Shown: positions 52,427 through 61,502 of the stretch, in pieces | How the letters are laid out: every line of letters starts with the position of its first letter | Numbering within the stretch: the stretch's first letter is position 1 | From: Paenalcaligenes sp050487225 | Lineage (GTDB): Bacteria > Pseudomonadota > Gammaproteobacteria > Burkholderiales > Burkholderiaceae_B | Reading direction: 5' to 3' | Assembly (NCBI RefSeq): GCF_050487225.1 | Contig: NZ_JBKQGY010000003.1 | Location: 496,001 to 560,000, forward strand | Length of the DNA: 64,000 nt | Position numbers and translations under genes: made by a program | Notes under the pieces: model-generated | What the model was told of the DNA's origin: nothing | The model's input: the letters and a program-made list of their open reading frames with translations, nothing else | Database searches by the model: none

Positions 52427-53389
52427 ATGTCGCACATTCTGACCGTCGCGGCGGCCCAAATGGGGCCCATACAACGCACGGATTCCCGCGATGATGTGAT
52501 CGCACGCATGCTCAAATTGGTGGAAGGTGCCGCACACCGTGGCGCCCATATCGTCGTGTTTCCAGAGCTATGTTTAACCCCGTTTTTCCCGCGGTGGTAC
52601 TACGAAACCATGGAAGAGGCTGATCAATGGTTTGATACCCAATGGCCACCCGCTGGCATGCAAGCCGTGCTGGACCTGGCACGGCAAAAAGGTGTGATGC
52701 TGCAGTTTTCATACGCAGAAAAAACACCCGACAACCACCACTTCAACACAGCTAGTTTGGTCTCCAGGCACGGCGAAGAAGTGCTGAAATACCGCAAAAT
52801 TCATTTACCCGGTCATGCCGAATACATCGCTGAACGCCCATTACAGCACTTGGAAAAGCGCTATTTTGAAGTGGGTAATTTAGGCTTTCCAGTACGCCGT
52901 TTAGACTTTGAGGGCGTCGCCACCTTTAACGCTGGCATGTTGCTGTGCAATGACCGCCGTTGGCCAGAGGCATGGCGCGAATTGGGTCTGCAAGAAGTGG
53001 ATCTGGTGATGATTGGCTACAACACCCCCGTTGCCAACTTAGATGTGAAACACGAACAGCCACCGCACCTTAAAGTGCTGCATTCCAACTTGGTGGTACA
53101 GGCAGGTTGCTATCAAAACAACTGTTTTGCCGTGTCCGTCGCCAAAGCAGGGGTAGAAGATGGTCACGCCATGTTCGGTAATTCTATTATTGTGAACCCC
53201 TTTGGCGAAATCATCGCCCAAGCCTCTACGTGGTCAGATGAACTACTGGTAGCTGATTGCGATCTTCGCTTATGTCACGTTAATAGAGCCTCAACCTTCA
53301 ACTTTAGCGCGCATCGTCGCCCTGAATACTACCGACGAATTGTCGATCAAACCGGCTGGAAACGCCCGGAACACACACTCACCGTTTAA
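52427..53389 (+). CDS. N-carbamoyl-D-amino acid hydrolase (nitrilase superfamily)
   Basis: A 320-residue amidohydrolase cutting N-carbamoyl-D-amino acids to the free D-amino acid, CO2 and ammonia. The catalytic triad is visible: E47 in VVFPELCLTPFFPRWY, K124 in KYRKIHLPGH and C174 in MLLCNDRRWPEAW. The fixed stretches KYRKIHLPGHAEY, HLEKRYFEVGNLGFPV and GYNTP match the Agrobacterium enzyme, whose length is also similar. A GGAG ribosome binding site precedes the ATG. It begins the D-amino-acid region; no hydantoinase gene is in the window, so N-carbamoyl substrates may come from outside. Confidence 0.9.
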   Translation: MSHILTVAAAQMGPIQRTDSRDDVIARMLKLVEGAAHRGAHIVVFPELCLTPFFPRWYYETMEEADQWFDTQWPPAGMQAVLDLARQKGVMLQFSYAEKTPDNHHFNTASLVSRHGEEVLKYRKIHLPGHAEYIAERPLQHLEKRYFEVGNLGFPVRRLDFEGVATFNAGMLLCNDRRWPEAWRELGLQEVDLVMIGYNTPVANLDVKHEQPPHLKVLHSNLVVQAGCYQNNCFAVSVAKAGVEDGHAMFGNSIIVNPFGEIIAQASTWSDELLVADCDLRLCHVNRASTFNFSAHRRPEYYRRIVDQTGWKRPEHTLTV

Positions 53390-53448
53390 GGGTTTTTCTC
53401 TACCACGACACGCTTTTCAGCTAATCCAAGCAGTGCTAGCATTTGAAT

Positions 53449-53464
53449 GTGACCAGATGGTCAC
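53449..53464. promoter_or_regulatory. TetR-type operator GTGACCA-GA-TGGTCAC
   Basis: A perfect 7-bp inverted repeat with a 2-bp centre, 17 bp before the 53482 gene. The core TGACCANNTGGTCA is the known type of RutR/TetR operator. The TetR regulator gene lies at 54420-55073 in the same transcription unit, so self-regulation is very plausible. Confidence 0.65.
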
Positions 53465-53481
53465 TATGTTTGGAGCTAAGC

Positions 53482-54423
53482 ATGACGATTGGTATTGCAG
53501 TCACTGGTAAACATGCCGTAGTGCACGCATTGCGTGTGCTGCGGTGTGCCGAAATTTTGGGCAGTGGCTCCATTGGTGGCTTTGCTGTGTTGGCGGTTAT
53601 GGCCGAAGACGGTGCCGTGCACTATAGCCAAACCCAAGACGGCGGCAGTCATGCGTTGGAGCTTGATCCTGCGTGGCTAAACTACCAACGTGCTGCCCTG
53701 ATTTCCAGCGGCCCACAGAGACCTGAACCCCTGCAGCAATTTCTGCCCAGCCTGCCCGGTATTGCGTTGATGACAGGGCACCGATTACCCAATAGGCCCA
53801 CCCCTACAGGCTTGCCCTTAAACCAATTGGCGTTGCAAGCACTGCAACAAGGTTGCTCACCCGAACAAGTCATACAGAATACTGTCGCCGCCTACCCCGA
53901 ATACGATGCGGGCCTAATGACTGTGACGGCAGATGGGCACATCGCCTATGCCAATACACAACGGGTAGCACGCCGCCCCGATCAACATCATGGCGCGCAG
54001 CAATACCAAGACAAAAAGGTGGCGGTGATGCTGAATTCCATCTTTTTTGCGCCGCACCTGACATCACACATCGCCACCTTGCTGTGCGACGTGGCGTGGC
54101 AAGAACCCGCACCTGCCAACCAAACGGGTGCCATGCTGCTGACGGTGCCTGATCTCTGCCCACTTTTGCCAGCCCCGCATGACCAAATAGTAGTGGACCC
54201 CATTACCGCCACCGTGCAATGCATTTACACTGCAGATCCCTTCGTGCAGCACGCTGAAGGCCGCTGTGTTGCCATTCAAGGTGGTTGTACAGCGGTGACT
54301 ACCGATGGCCATGTACTGGGCACCTGTTTACACGACCTGCTAGGACACAAACACGGTGACCACCTGCAGCGCCTGCTGCCGCATCACCCCCCTTTGTCTT
54401 TGATCATAGGAGCACACGTATGA
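53482..54423 (+). CDS. Conserved-looking protein of unknown function, linked to D-amino-acid genes
   Basis: A 313-residue cytoplasmic protein I do not recognise. It starts MTIGIAVTGKHAVVHALRVLRCAEILGSGSIGGFAVLAVMAEDG; after removal of Met, the first residue would be Thr, followed by a beta-strand and a Gly-rich turn, which recalls Ntn-type amidohydrolases, although no autoproteolysis motif is certain. GGAG lies before the ATG at 53482; an earlier non-ATG start at 53443 is less likely. The stop overlaps the TetR gene (ATGA), and a TetR-type operator lies just upstream, so it is probably an enzyme under that regulator. Confidence 0.65.
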   Translation: MTIGIAVTGKHAVVHALRVLRCAEILGSGSIGGFAVLAVMAEDGAVHYSQTQDGGSHALELDPAWLNYQRAALISSGPQRPEPLQQFLPSLPGIALMTGHRLPNRPTPTGLPLNQLALQALQQGCSPEQVIQNTVAAYPEYDAGLMTVTADGHIAYANTQRVARRPDQHHGAQQYQDKKVAVMLNSIFFAPHLTSHIATLLCDVAWQEPAPANQTGAMLLTVPDLCPLLPAPHDQIVVDPITATVQCIYTADPFVQHAEGRCVAIQGGCTAVTTDGHVLGTCLHDLLGHKHGDHLQRLLPHHPPLSLIIGAHV

Positions 54424-55073
54424 CCCTAACTCGTCGTCAACAGACCGAACAAAAAATCATGCAAGCGCTGGAAGACCAAATCTGCGAAACCGGCATGATG
54501 GGCGTAGGCGTCAATGCTATTGCAAAACGCGCAGGCGTCAGCAAAGAACTGATCTACCGCTACTTCAACGGCTTACCTGGCCTGATGTTGCAATGGATGC
54601 AAACGCAGGATTTCTGGACGGGGAAATCGTCCATGCTGCTGGACGACAAAGCTGAAACACGCAGCCCGCAGCAATTGATTCTCACCATGTTGAACGCGCA
54701 GATTACGGCACTGGCCAGTAACGATGCTTTGAAAGAAATTCGTCGTTGGGAGCTGATTGAGCGCAACGATGTGAGCGCACAGTTGGCAACCCGCCGTGAG
54801 AAAGCCGCTCGTACCTTTATTGATGCGCTGACTTCGGTGAACGATGACGAAGATGCCGACCTTGCTGCCATGGTAGGCATCATGCTGGCAGGCGTGCTGT
54901 ACCTGTCGTTACGTTCCAAGACAGAGACCCATTTCTTGGGGGTGCCACTGCGCACCGAAGAGGGCTGGGATCGCATTCAAAAAGCGCTTATTCAGTTGAG
55001 CGCCAGCCTGCCCGAACCGTTGAAAGAACAATCTCTGGAAAGCTTACGGAAGCAGTCTACAGACCCGTCTTAG
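54420..55073 (+). CDS. TetR/AcrR-family transcriptional regulator
   Basis: A 217-residue regulator with the TetR helix-turn-helix at about 12-55 (QKIMQALEDQICETGMMGVGVNAIAKRAGVSKELIYRYFNGLPGLM) and a helical ligand-binding C-terminus. It overlaps the upstream gene by 4 bp and comes 46 bp before the ThDP enzyme. The likely operator is the dyad at 53449. The expected ligand is a substrate or product of the D-amino-acid locus, but that is inference. Confidence 0.92.
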   Translation: MTLTRRQQTEQKIMQALEDQICETGMMGVGVNAIAKRAGVSKELIYRYFNGLPGLMLQWMQTQDFWTGKSSMLLDDKAETRSPQQLILTMLNAQITALASNDALKEIRRWELIERNDVSAQLATRREKAARTFIDALTSVNDDEDADLAAMVGIMLAGVLYLSLRSKTETHFLGVPLRTEEGWDRIQKALIQLSASLPEPLKEQSLESLRKQSTDPS

Positions 55074-55119
55074 CCAGAGCAGCCCTTATACATAATTCAT
55101 AACGAAACGAGACAAAAAC

Positions 55120-56793
55120 ATGACCATTCGTGCTGCCGATTTGTTGGTGGAGTGCTTATTAGCGCATCACGTCAAACGCGTGTATTGCGTACCCGGTGAA
55201 AGCTATCTCAGCGTGCTGGACAGCTTGCATGACCAGCCTGCCGTAGAGGTAGTGACCTGCCGCCATGAAGGTGGCGCAGGTTTCATGGCACTGGGGCACG
55301 CCAGACTCACCGGCACCCCCGGCGTACTGATGGTAAGCCGTGGCCCAGGTTGCATGAATGCGGCCATCGCTATTCACTCAGCTCAACAAGATGCCTGCCC
55401 ATTGGTGGTGTTAGTAGGTCAGGCAGAGCGCGAGAATTTGCAGCGCGAGGCCTTCCAACACATACATTACGAGCGCATGTTTAGTGACATGGCGAAATGG
55501 GTGGTGGAAGTAGAACACGCCGATCAACTGGCGGATATCTTGTGCACTGCCTTTTATTTGGCACAAAGCGGCACACCCGGCCCGGTCATTATTTCCTTGC
55601 CTGAAGACATGCTGGAAGACCATTGCCCACACACTGGCGTCTTCCCCCGTCACAGTCAACCTAGCACACTCAGCGCCTTAGATACCGACGCTATTGTGCA
55701 GGCGGTAAGCCAAGCCGAACGCCCCTTAATCATTGCCGGTGGGCTGCTTAAAAGTGATGCAGGCAAACAGGCTTTATTGGAATTTGCAGAACGCTTTTCT
55801 CTGCCGGTCGCCACCTCGGTACGTCATGCCGATTTGATTCCTAACGATCATCCTCTATTTGCAGGACACTTGGTGTACGGCTTACCTGCCGCGCTTAAAG
55901 AATCCGTCACACGCAGCGATTTGATTTTGGCCATTGGCACCCGCTTGGGCGATGTGACCAGCCAATCCTTCCATTTCCCTGCCGCCCCCAAAGCTGCCCA
56001 AACCCTCATACACATTTGGCCAGACAGCACCGTCGTCAGCCGCTATCGTCAAACCGACATCGCCGTTGCAGCCGACCCTGTTGCTAGCTTGCGCACACTG
56101 AATCAAGCCACTGCACCTGCCGTATCCGCAGCACGGCAAGACTGGATTGCCTCGTTGCACCGCACAACCGTAGAACTGCGCGACTGGACGCCGGTTGCAG
56201 ACCAAGCCAATGGTGTGGTGTTCGGCAATATCGTGGCTCAAGCCGATACCTTATTGCCTGACGATGCCATTATCTGTCTGGACGCCGGTAACTTTGGTGG
56301 CTGGGTACAACGTCAACTGCGCTTTAGCCCTACACGCCAACTGATAGGCCCTTCGTCGGGTGCGATGGGCTATGGCGTGCCCTCTGCTGTGGCGTGTTCA
56401 CTCGCGCAGCCCACACGCCCCGTGGTGTGTTTTGTGGGCGATGGCGGCTTCATGATGACCGGCAACGAGTTAGCAACCTCCGCACAATATGGCGCAACCC
56501 CCATCATCATCATTTCGGATAACGCCTGCTACGGCACCATACGCATGCATCAGGAAAAACACTTTCCGCATCGTCCTAGTGCCACCGCCTTGCACAACCC
56601 CAACTTCGCCCAACTCGCCGCTGCATGCGGTGCACAAACCTTTAACGTGCGACATAGCGATGAGTTTGCTCCTGCGTTAAATGCTGCGCTGCAAAGCAAG
56701 CAATTAAGCGTCATTGTGGTGCGTACCAGTCTGGATTACATCTCTCCCAACGCCACAATTGCTGCGCTGCAGCAATCTGGGAGCCCAGCATGA
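55120..56793 (+). CDS. Thiamine diphosphate-dependent enzyme, acetolactate synthase-like
   Basis: A 557-residue three-domain ThDP enzyme. E50 in CRHEGGAGFMALGHAR activates the cofactor; the ThDP motif is GDGGFMMTGNELATSAQYGATPIIIISDN. The middle domain (about 190-320) is of the acetolactate-synthase type. Likely reactions are decarboxylation or ligation of a 2-oxo acid. Next to a D-amino-acid dehydrogenase, it could decarboxylate the 2-oxo acids that enzyme makes; it does not look like a regular IlvB because the regulatory subunit gene is absent. It ends in ATGA overlap with the dehydrogenase gene. Confidence 0.85.
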   Translation: MTIRAADLLVECLLAHHVKRVYCVPGESYLSVLDSLHDQPAVEVVTCRHEGGAGFMALGHARLTGTPGVLMVSRGPGCMNAAIAIHSAQQDACPLVVLVGQAERENLQREAFQHIHYERMFSDMAKWVVEVEHADQLADILCTAFYLAQSGTPGPVIISLPEDMLEDHCPHTGVFPRHSQPSTLSALDTDAIVQAVSQAERPLIIAGGLLKSDAGKQALLEFAERFSLPVATSVRHADLIPNDHPLFAGHLVYGLPAALKESVTRSDLILAIGTRLGDVTSQSFHFPAAPKAAQTLIHIWPDSTVVSRYRQTDIAVAADPVASLRTLNQATAPAVSAARQDWIASLHRTTVELRDWTPVADQANGVVFGNIVAQADTLLPDDAIICLDAGNFGGWVQRQLRFSPTRQLIGPSSGAMGYGVPSAVACSLAQPTRPVVCFVGDGGFMMTGNELATSAQYGATPIIIISDNACYGTIRMHQEKHFPHRPSATALHNPNFAQLAAACGAQTFNVRHSDEFAPALNAALQSKQLSVIVVRTSLDYISPNATIAALQQSGSPA

Positions 56794-58040
56794 AAAAAAT
56801 CGCTGTTATCGGTGCTGGTATTGTAGGGTTAGCCACGGCGTACGAACTGCGCCGTCATGGCTTGGACGTCAGCGTGTACGATGCCGACGCCAAGCCCGGT
56901 CAAGGCACCAGCAAAGCCAATGGCGCACAGCTGAGCTACAGCTTCGTCACCCCCTTGGCCACCCCCGATGTGCTGCGCTCCCTGCACAAATTATTGTTGG
57001 ATAGAAATGGTGCATTACGTTTGCACCCCACATTTAGCCTTTCGCAATGCAGTTGGTTGCTCTCTTTCTTAAAAGCCTGCTCGGCCAGCCAAAGCCGACG
57101 CGGTGCAGAAAATTTGCTGCAACTGGGCAAGCTAAGTCGCCAAGTCTTAGACCAACTGCAACGCGCACAACCCCTGGAATTTGCCCATAACCATCACGGC
57201 AAATTGCAGGTATTTGAAAACTCGCACAGCTTCGCTGCCGCTCGTGATGCACAAGGCAGCTTTCTAGGTCGTCACGGTGTAGAACAACGCGTACTCACCC
57301 CTGCACAAACCGTAGAACAAGAACCTAGCTTAGCGCCCATCGCACACCGCATACAGGGTGGTTTATTTACCCCCAGCGAGGAAGCTGGCGACTGTGAACA
57401 ACTGTGCTTAGCCTTGCAAGAGCGCCTGCAACAAATGGGTGTGGTGTTTCACTTCAACACCCCCATTACACGCTTAGAGCGCCACGGCGACAGCGTCACC
57501 GCATTTACTGCACAAGGTGCTCTGGATGCCCACACCATAATTTTGGCCAATGGCACGGGTGCACAAAAACTAGCGCGCCCCTTAGGGCTGAATTTGGGTA
57601 TTTACCCCCTACGCGGTTACTCACTCACCATCCCCGTAGACGAACACAGTGGCGCACCACAGGCCAGTGTGAGCGACATACGCAACAAAGTGGTGTACGC
57701 CCGCATTGGCGACAAGTTACGTGTGGCGGGCATGATTGATATTGGGGTCAACAAGCCCTCTGCCATCGCTGCCCGACTCAGCACCTTACGCCAGCAGGTG
57801 AACGACTTTTTCCCGGCGTTAACGCCCACCGGTGACATAGAGGAATGGACCGGTGAACGCCCTTCGCGCCCCACCAGCACACCGCTGATTGGTGCTAGCC
57901 CCTTTAACAACTTGTTTTTAAACGTAGGACATGGCGCATTGGGTTTCACCTTGGCCTTTGGTTCTGCCCGTTTATTGACCGACATACTGCAATCGCCCAG
58001 TAACAAACAGCCGTTGTTAGCACCGCTTTTCAGCCTGTAA
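56790..58040 (+). CDS. D-amino-acid dehydrogenase (DadA-like FAD oxidoreductase)
   Basis: A 416-residue member of the DAO family with the FAD fold start IAVIGAGIVGLATAYELRRHG, the DadA-like segment TSKANGAQLSYSFVTPLA, and C-terminal ERPSRPTSTPLIGASPFNNLFLNVGHGALGFTLAFGSARLL. By family it turns D-amino acids into 2-oxo acids and ammonia at the membrane, passing electrons to quinone. Coupling with the ThDP enzyme upstream supports oxidation followed by decarboxylation. No alanine racemase is adjacent, unlike the standard dad operon. Confidence 0.9.
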   Translation: MKKIAVIGAGIVGLATAYELRRHGLDVSVYDADAKPGQGTSKANGAQLSYSFVTPLATPDVLRSLHKLLLDRNGALRLHPTFSLSQCSWLLSFLKACSASQSRRGAENLLQLGKLSRQVLDQLQRAQPLEFAHNHHGKLQVFENSHSFAAARDAQGSFLGRHGVEQRVLTPAQTVEQEPSLAPIAHRIQGGLFTPSEEAGDCEQLCLALQERLQQMGVVFHFNTPITRLERHGDSVTAFTAQGALDAHTIILANGTGAQKLARPLGLNLGIYPLRGYSLTIPVDEHSGAPQASVSDIRNKVVYARIGDKLRVAGMIDIGVNKPSAIAARLSTLRQQVNDFFPALTPTGDIEEWTGERPSRPTSTPLIGASPFNNLFLNVGHGALGFTLAFGSARLLTDILQSPSNKQPLLAPLFSL

Positions 58041-58100
58041 TACCGCCACAACTGCTGCACCATAAAACACAACAATACCTACCTGACTCAGGAGACAAAC

Positions 58101-59693
58101 ATGGCACGTCACACACTTGCCCCGCTATCGCGCACCACGTTGGCCGGCTTGCTGCTGGCTAGCGCCTGCGTTGCGCCCCTCGCTGTACATGCTGAAACCA
58201 CGGTGACTGCCGTCATGCATGCTGGCCTGCGGGTAATGGACCCCGTATTCAGTACCTCTTTCCTCACCCGTGATCATGGCTACATGATTTACGACACCTT
58301 GTTGGGCATGGATGAGCAATTCCACGTTCAACCTCAGATGGCCGATTGGAGCGTCAGCGACGACGGTAAAACCTACACCTTTACTCTGCGTGACGGCTTG
58401 AAATGGCACGACGGCACACCTGTGACGCCCGCCGATTGCATCGCTTCCATCAAACGCTGGATGGGTGTGGACGGCACCGGTCAGGTCTTGCAGACCATGG
58501 TGGAAGACATGTCCGCAGTGGATGAAAAAAGCTTCTCTGTACGCTTGCAAGAGCCCACTGGTCTGTTGCTCTCTGGCTTGGCAAAACTCAGCTCTAGACC
58601 AGCGTTCATGATGCCAGAGCGCATTGCTGTCACGCCCGGTTCTGAAGCCATTACCGAGTTTGTAGGCTCTGGCCCCTTTACGTTTGTCGCCGACCAATTC
58701 CGCCCAGGCGTCAAAGTGGTGTACGCCAAAAACACCGACTACCAACCACGTTCTGAACCTGCCAGTTGGACAGCAGGGGGCAAAGTTGTGAATGTGGATA
58801 AAGTAGAGTGGGTCACCATGCCAGACGCCATCACTGGCGTGAACGCCTTGCTGCAAGGTGAGATTGATTTCATGCAGCAAATCCCGTTGGATCTGCTGCC
58901 ATTGCTGCAAAACAATGACGACGTAAAACTGGACACCATTGATGAGCTAGGCAACTGGACCTACTTCCGTTTCAACCACCTGCACGCCCCCTTTAACGAC
59001 CCTGCCGTGCGTGAAGCCGCCATGCTGGCTATAGATCAGCAGCAAGTATTGAACGCGCTGATCGGCAACCCTGACTACTCACGCACCTGCGCCACCACAC
59101 TAGGTTGTGGCAACCCGTTTGAGAGCGACTACCGTTACGACGACGTGGTCAAACCGCAGTTGGAAAAAGCCCAGGCCTTGCTGAAATCATCCAGCTACAA
59201 AGGCGAGCCCGTAGTCATCCTGCACCCCACCGACATGGCAACCGTATCCCCCCAACCTGTGGTGATTGCCGATGCGCTGCGTAAAGCCGGTTTTAACGTG
59301 CAATTGAAATCCATGGATTGGCAAAGTGTAGTGATGCAGCAAGGCAATCAATCGGATGCCGCGAATGGCGGTTGGAACATCTTTTCCACCTACGCCACCT
59401 TGGCCTCTAGCGGCGACCCTTTTGGTAACACCACACTGAACGCCAGCGGCAAACAAGCGTGGGCAGGGTGGCCAGATGTGCCGGAGATCGAAGCGCTGCG
59501 TAAGCAATTTGCGCTGACCACAGACGATGCCGAACGCAAAGCCATTGCTCTGAAAATCAACGAATTGGCCATTGATCAAGGCGTCGTGATTCCGCTGGGT
59601 CAATTCACTATTCCTTCCGCCTACAGCCAGACTCTGCACAACGTGCCGCATTCTCCCGTCACGGTATTTTGGTCATTGAGCAAGTCCAACTAG
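58101..59693 (+). CDS. Periplasmic dipeptide/oligopeptide-binding protein
   Basis: A 530-residue solute-binding protein of the DppA/OppA family. The signal peptide is MARHTLAPLSRTTLAGLLLASACVAPLAVHA, with the mature end starting at about Glu32. The family pattern LTRDHGYMIYDTLLGMDEQF and DGKTYTFTLRDGLKWHDGTPVTPADCIASIKRW is clear. It delivers a peptide or N-acyl amino acid to the permease pair directly downstream. AGGAG precedes the ATG. Given its neighbours, D-peptides or N-acyl-D-amino acids are likely ligands. Confidence 0.93.
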   Translation: MARHTLAPLSRTTLAGLLLASACVAPLAVHAETTVTAVMHAGLRVMDPVFSTSFLTRDHGYMIYDTLLGMDEQFHVQPQMADWSVSDDGKTYTFTLRDGLKWHDGTPVTPADCIASIKRWMGVDGTGQVLQTMVEDMSAVDEKSFSVRLQEPTGLLLSGLAKLSSRPAFMMPERIAVTPGSEAITEFVGSGPFTFVADQFRPGVKVVYAKNTDYQPRSEPASWTAGGKVVNVDKVEWVTMPDAITGVNALLQGEIDFMQQIPLDLLPLLQNNDDVKLDTIDELGNWTYFRFNHLHAPFNDPAVREAAMLAIDQQQVLNALIGNPDYSRTCATTLGCGNPFESDYRYDDVVKPQLEKAQALLKSSSYKGEPVVILHPTDMATVSPQPVVIADALRKAGFNVQLKSMDWQSVVMQQGNQSDAANGGWNIFSTYATLASSGDPFGNTTLNASGKQAWAGWPDVPEIEALRKQFALTTDDAERKAIALKINELAIDQGVVIPLGQFTIPSAYSQTLHNVPHSPVTVFWSLSKSN

Positions 59694-59703
59694 GAGGCCA
59701 CGC

Positions 59704-60645
59704 ATGCTTCTCTACATTGCTAGGCGCCTGATCACCACCATACCGGTGGTGATCATGGTAGCCATCGTGATCTTCGCCTTGCTAAGGCTGACTCCGGGCG
59801 ACCCGGCAGCTGTGATTGCTGGTGACGATGCATCACCAGCCCAGTTGGCCGCCATACGCGCACAAATGGGGTTGGATCAACCCATCACTACCCAATTTTT
59901 TGATTGGGCAGGCAAATTGCTGCACGGTGATCTGGGTACGTCTTTGCTGTCTGGCACAGCCGTGACCACCCTGATTGCTGACCGCATGGGCCCCACCATT
60001 GCTTTAGCCATCAGCACCATGAGTTTCACCCTGCTAATCGCTATCCCCATTGGCTTAATTGCCGCATGGCGACATGGCCGCGCCACCGACCGTTTGGTGA
60101 TGATTTTGTCGGTACTAGGATTCTCCATTCCCACTTTTGTGGTGGGTTATCTGCTGATCTATCTCTTTTCGCTGCAGTTAGGGTGGTTTCCAGTACAAGG
60201 CTACAAAGACCTCAGCCAAGGTTTCTATGCCTTCAGCATGCGTTTGGTGCTGCCTACCATCGCACTCAGTACAGTGTATGTGGCGCTGATTGCTCGTATC
60301 ACCCGCAGTAGCGTGATCGAAGTGATGAACGAAGACTTCATCCGTACCGCCCGCGCCAAAGGCGTGAAAGAGAGCGCCGTGTTTTTACGCCATGCGCTAC
60401 GCAATGCTGCCGTGCCCATCGTCACCATTGTGGGGATTGGGGCGGCCGCGCTGATTGGCGGGGTGGTGGTCACAGAATCGGTATTTAACATCCCCGGACT
60501 GGGCAGGCTGGTCGTCGAAGCTGTGCAAGCGCGCGACTACCCCATTATCCAAGGGGTGATCTTGCTGTTCTCCCTGACCTACATCGTCATCAACTTGGTT
60601 ATAGACGTGCTGTACACCGTCTTTGACCCTCGCATCACCTATTGA
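59704..60645 (+). CDS. Dipeptide ABC transporter permease, DppB type
   Basis: A 313-residue inner membrane subunit with six helices, the start MLLYIARRLITTIPVVIMVAIVIFALLRLTPGDPA and the EAA-loop region NEDFIRTARAKGVKESAVFLRHALRNA that contacts the ATPase. GGAGG precedes the ATG, 10 bp after the binding protein. It forms the channel with the DppC-like gene. Confidence 0.94.
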   Translation: MLLYIARRLITTIPVVIMVAIVIFALLRLTPGDPAAVIAGDDASPAQLAAIRAQMGLDQPITTQFFDWAGKLLHGDLGTSLLSGTAVTTLIADRMGPTIALAISTMSFTLLIAIPIGLIAAWRHGRATDRLVMILSVLGFSIPTFVVGYLLIYLFSLQLGWFPVQGYKDLSQGFYAFSMRLVLPTIALSTVYVALIARITRSSVIEVMNEDFIRTARAKGVKESAVFLRHALRNAAVPIVTIVGIGAAALIGGVVVTESVFNIPGLGRLVVEAVQARDYPIIQGVILLFSLTYIVINLVIDVLYTVFDPRITY

Positions 60646-60656
60646 GGGAGTCTGTT

Positions 60657-61502
60657 ATGCAACCCTATTCTCTCTGGCGTGGCCTGCTTTCTAGGCTGTT
60701 GTCTCCGGCGGCATTTTTAGCCTGCAGCATTGTGGTCCTCGTGATTGCGATGGCGATACTCGCCCCCATCATCAGCACCACTGACCCTATACAAATCAAC
60801 CCCGCTTCACGTTTATCGCCCATTAGTGCGGAACACTGGTTGGGTAGCGATGCCTTTGGCCGCGACATGTATTCCCGCGTGGTGTACGGCGCCCAAGTAT
60901 CCATGATCGTGGGGCTAGGCGCAGCACTGTTCAGCCTCTCCCTAGGCTTATTGATTGGTGTGTTGGCCGGGTATTTTCCGCTGTTTGACGCCATCATCAT
61001 GCGCGTCATGGACGGCATTATGGCTATCCCCAGCATTTTGTTGGCCATTGCCTTGGTGTCGCTCACCGGCAGCAGTTTGCTCACGGTGTTGGTAGCGATT
61101 GTGATCCCGGAAATTCCACGTGTGGTGCGACTGGTGCGCAGTGTGATTCTGTCTATACGCACCGAGCCCTACGTAGAAGCGGCGATCACCTTGGGTACCC
61201 GTATCCCCAAAATCATCGTGACGCACATCATTCCCAACACATGGGCACCACTGATTGTGCAAGGCACCTACATTTTCGCCTCGGCTATTTTGATCGAATC
61301 CACCCTAAGCTTTTTGGGCGCTGGTTTGCCGCCAGAAATCCCCTCGTGGGGCAACATCATGGCCGATGGCCGCATGTTCTTTCAACTCTATCCCGGCTTG
61401 GTGCTGTATCCCGGTATTTTGTTGGCGCTGACCTTATTGAGCGTCAACGTATTGGGCGATGTACTGCGTGATGAACTGGACCCAAGGATGATCAAACGAT
61501 GA
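60657..61502 (+). CDS. Dipeptide ABC transporter permease, DppC type
   Basis: A 281-residue permease beginning MQPYSLWRGLLSRLLSPAAFLACSIVV, with AEHWLGSDAFGRDMYSRVVYGAQVSM and the ATPase contact loop EPYVEAAITLGTRIPKIIVTHIIPN. ATG at 60657 has GAGGGAG upstream; a TTG at 60642 inside the dppB stop is unlikely. It overlaps the ATPase gene by 4 bp. Confidence 0.94.
   Translation: MQPYSLWRGLLSRLLSPAAFLACSIVVLVIAMAILAPIISTTDPIQINPASRLSPISAEHWLGSDAFGRDMYSRVVYGAQVSMIVGLGAALFSLSLGLLIGVLAGYFPLFDAIIMRVMDGIMAIPSILLAIALVSLTGSSLLTVLVAIVIPEIPRVVRLVRSVILSIRTEPYVEAAITLGTRIPKIIVTHIIPNTWAPLIVQGTYIFASAILIESTLSFLGAGLPPEIPSWGNIMADGRMFFQLYPGLVLYPGILLALTLLSVNVLGDVLRDELDPRMIKR

Noticed and set aside
58125..58910. 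261-residue minus-strand open frame
   Set aside because: Antisense shadow of the peptide-binding protein gene.
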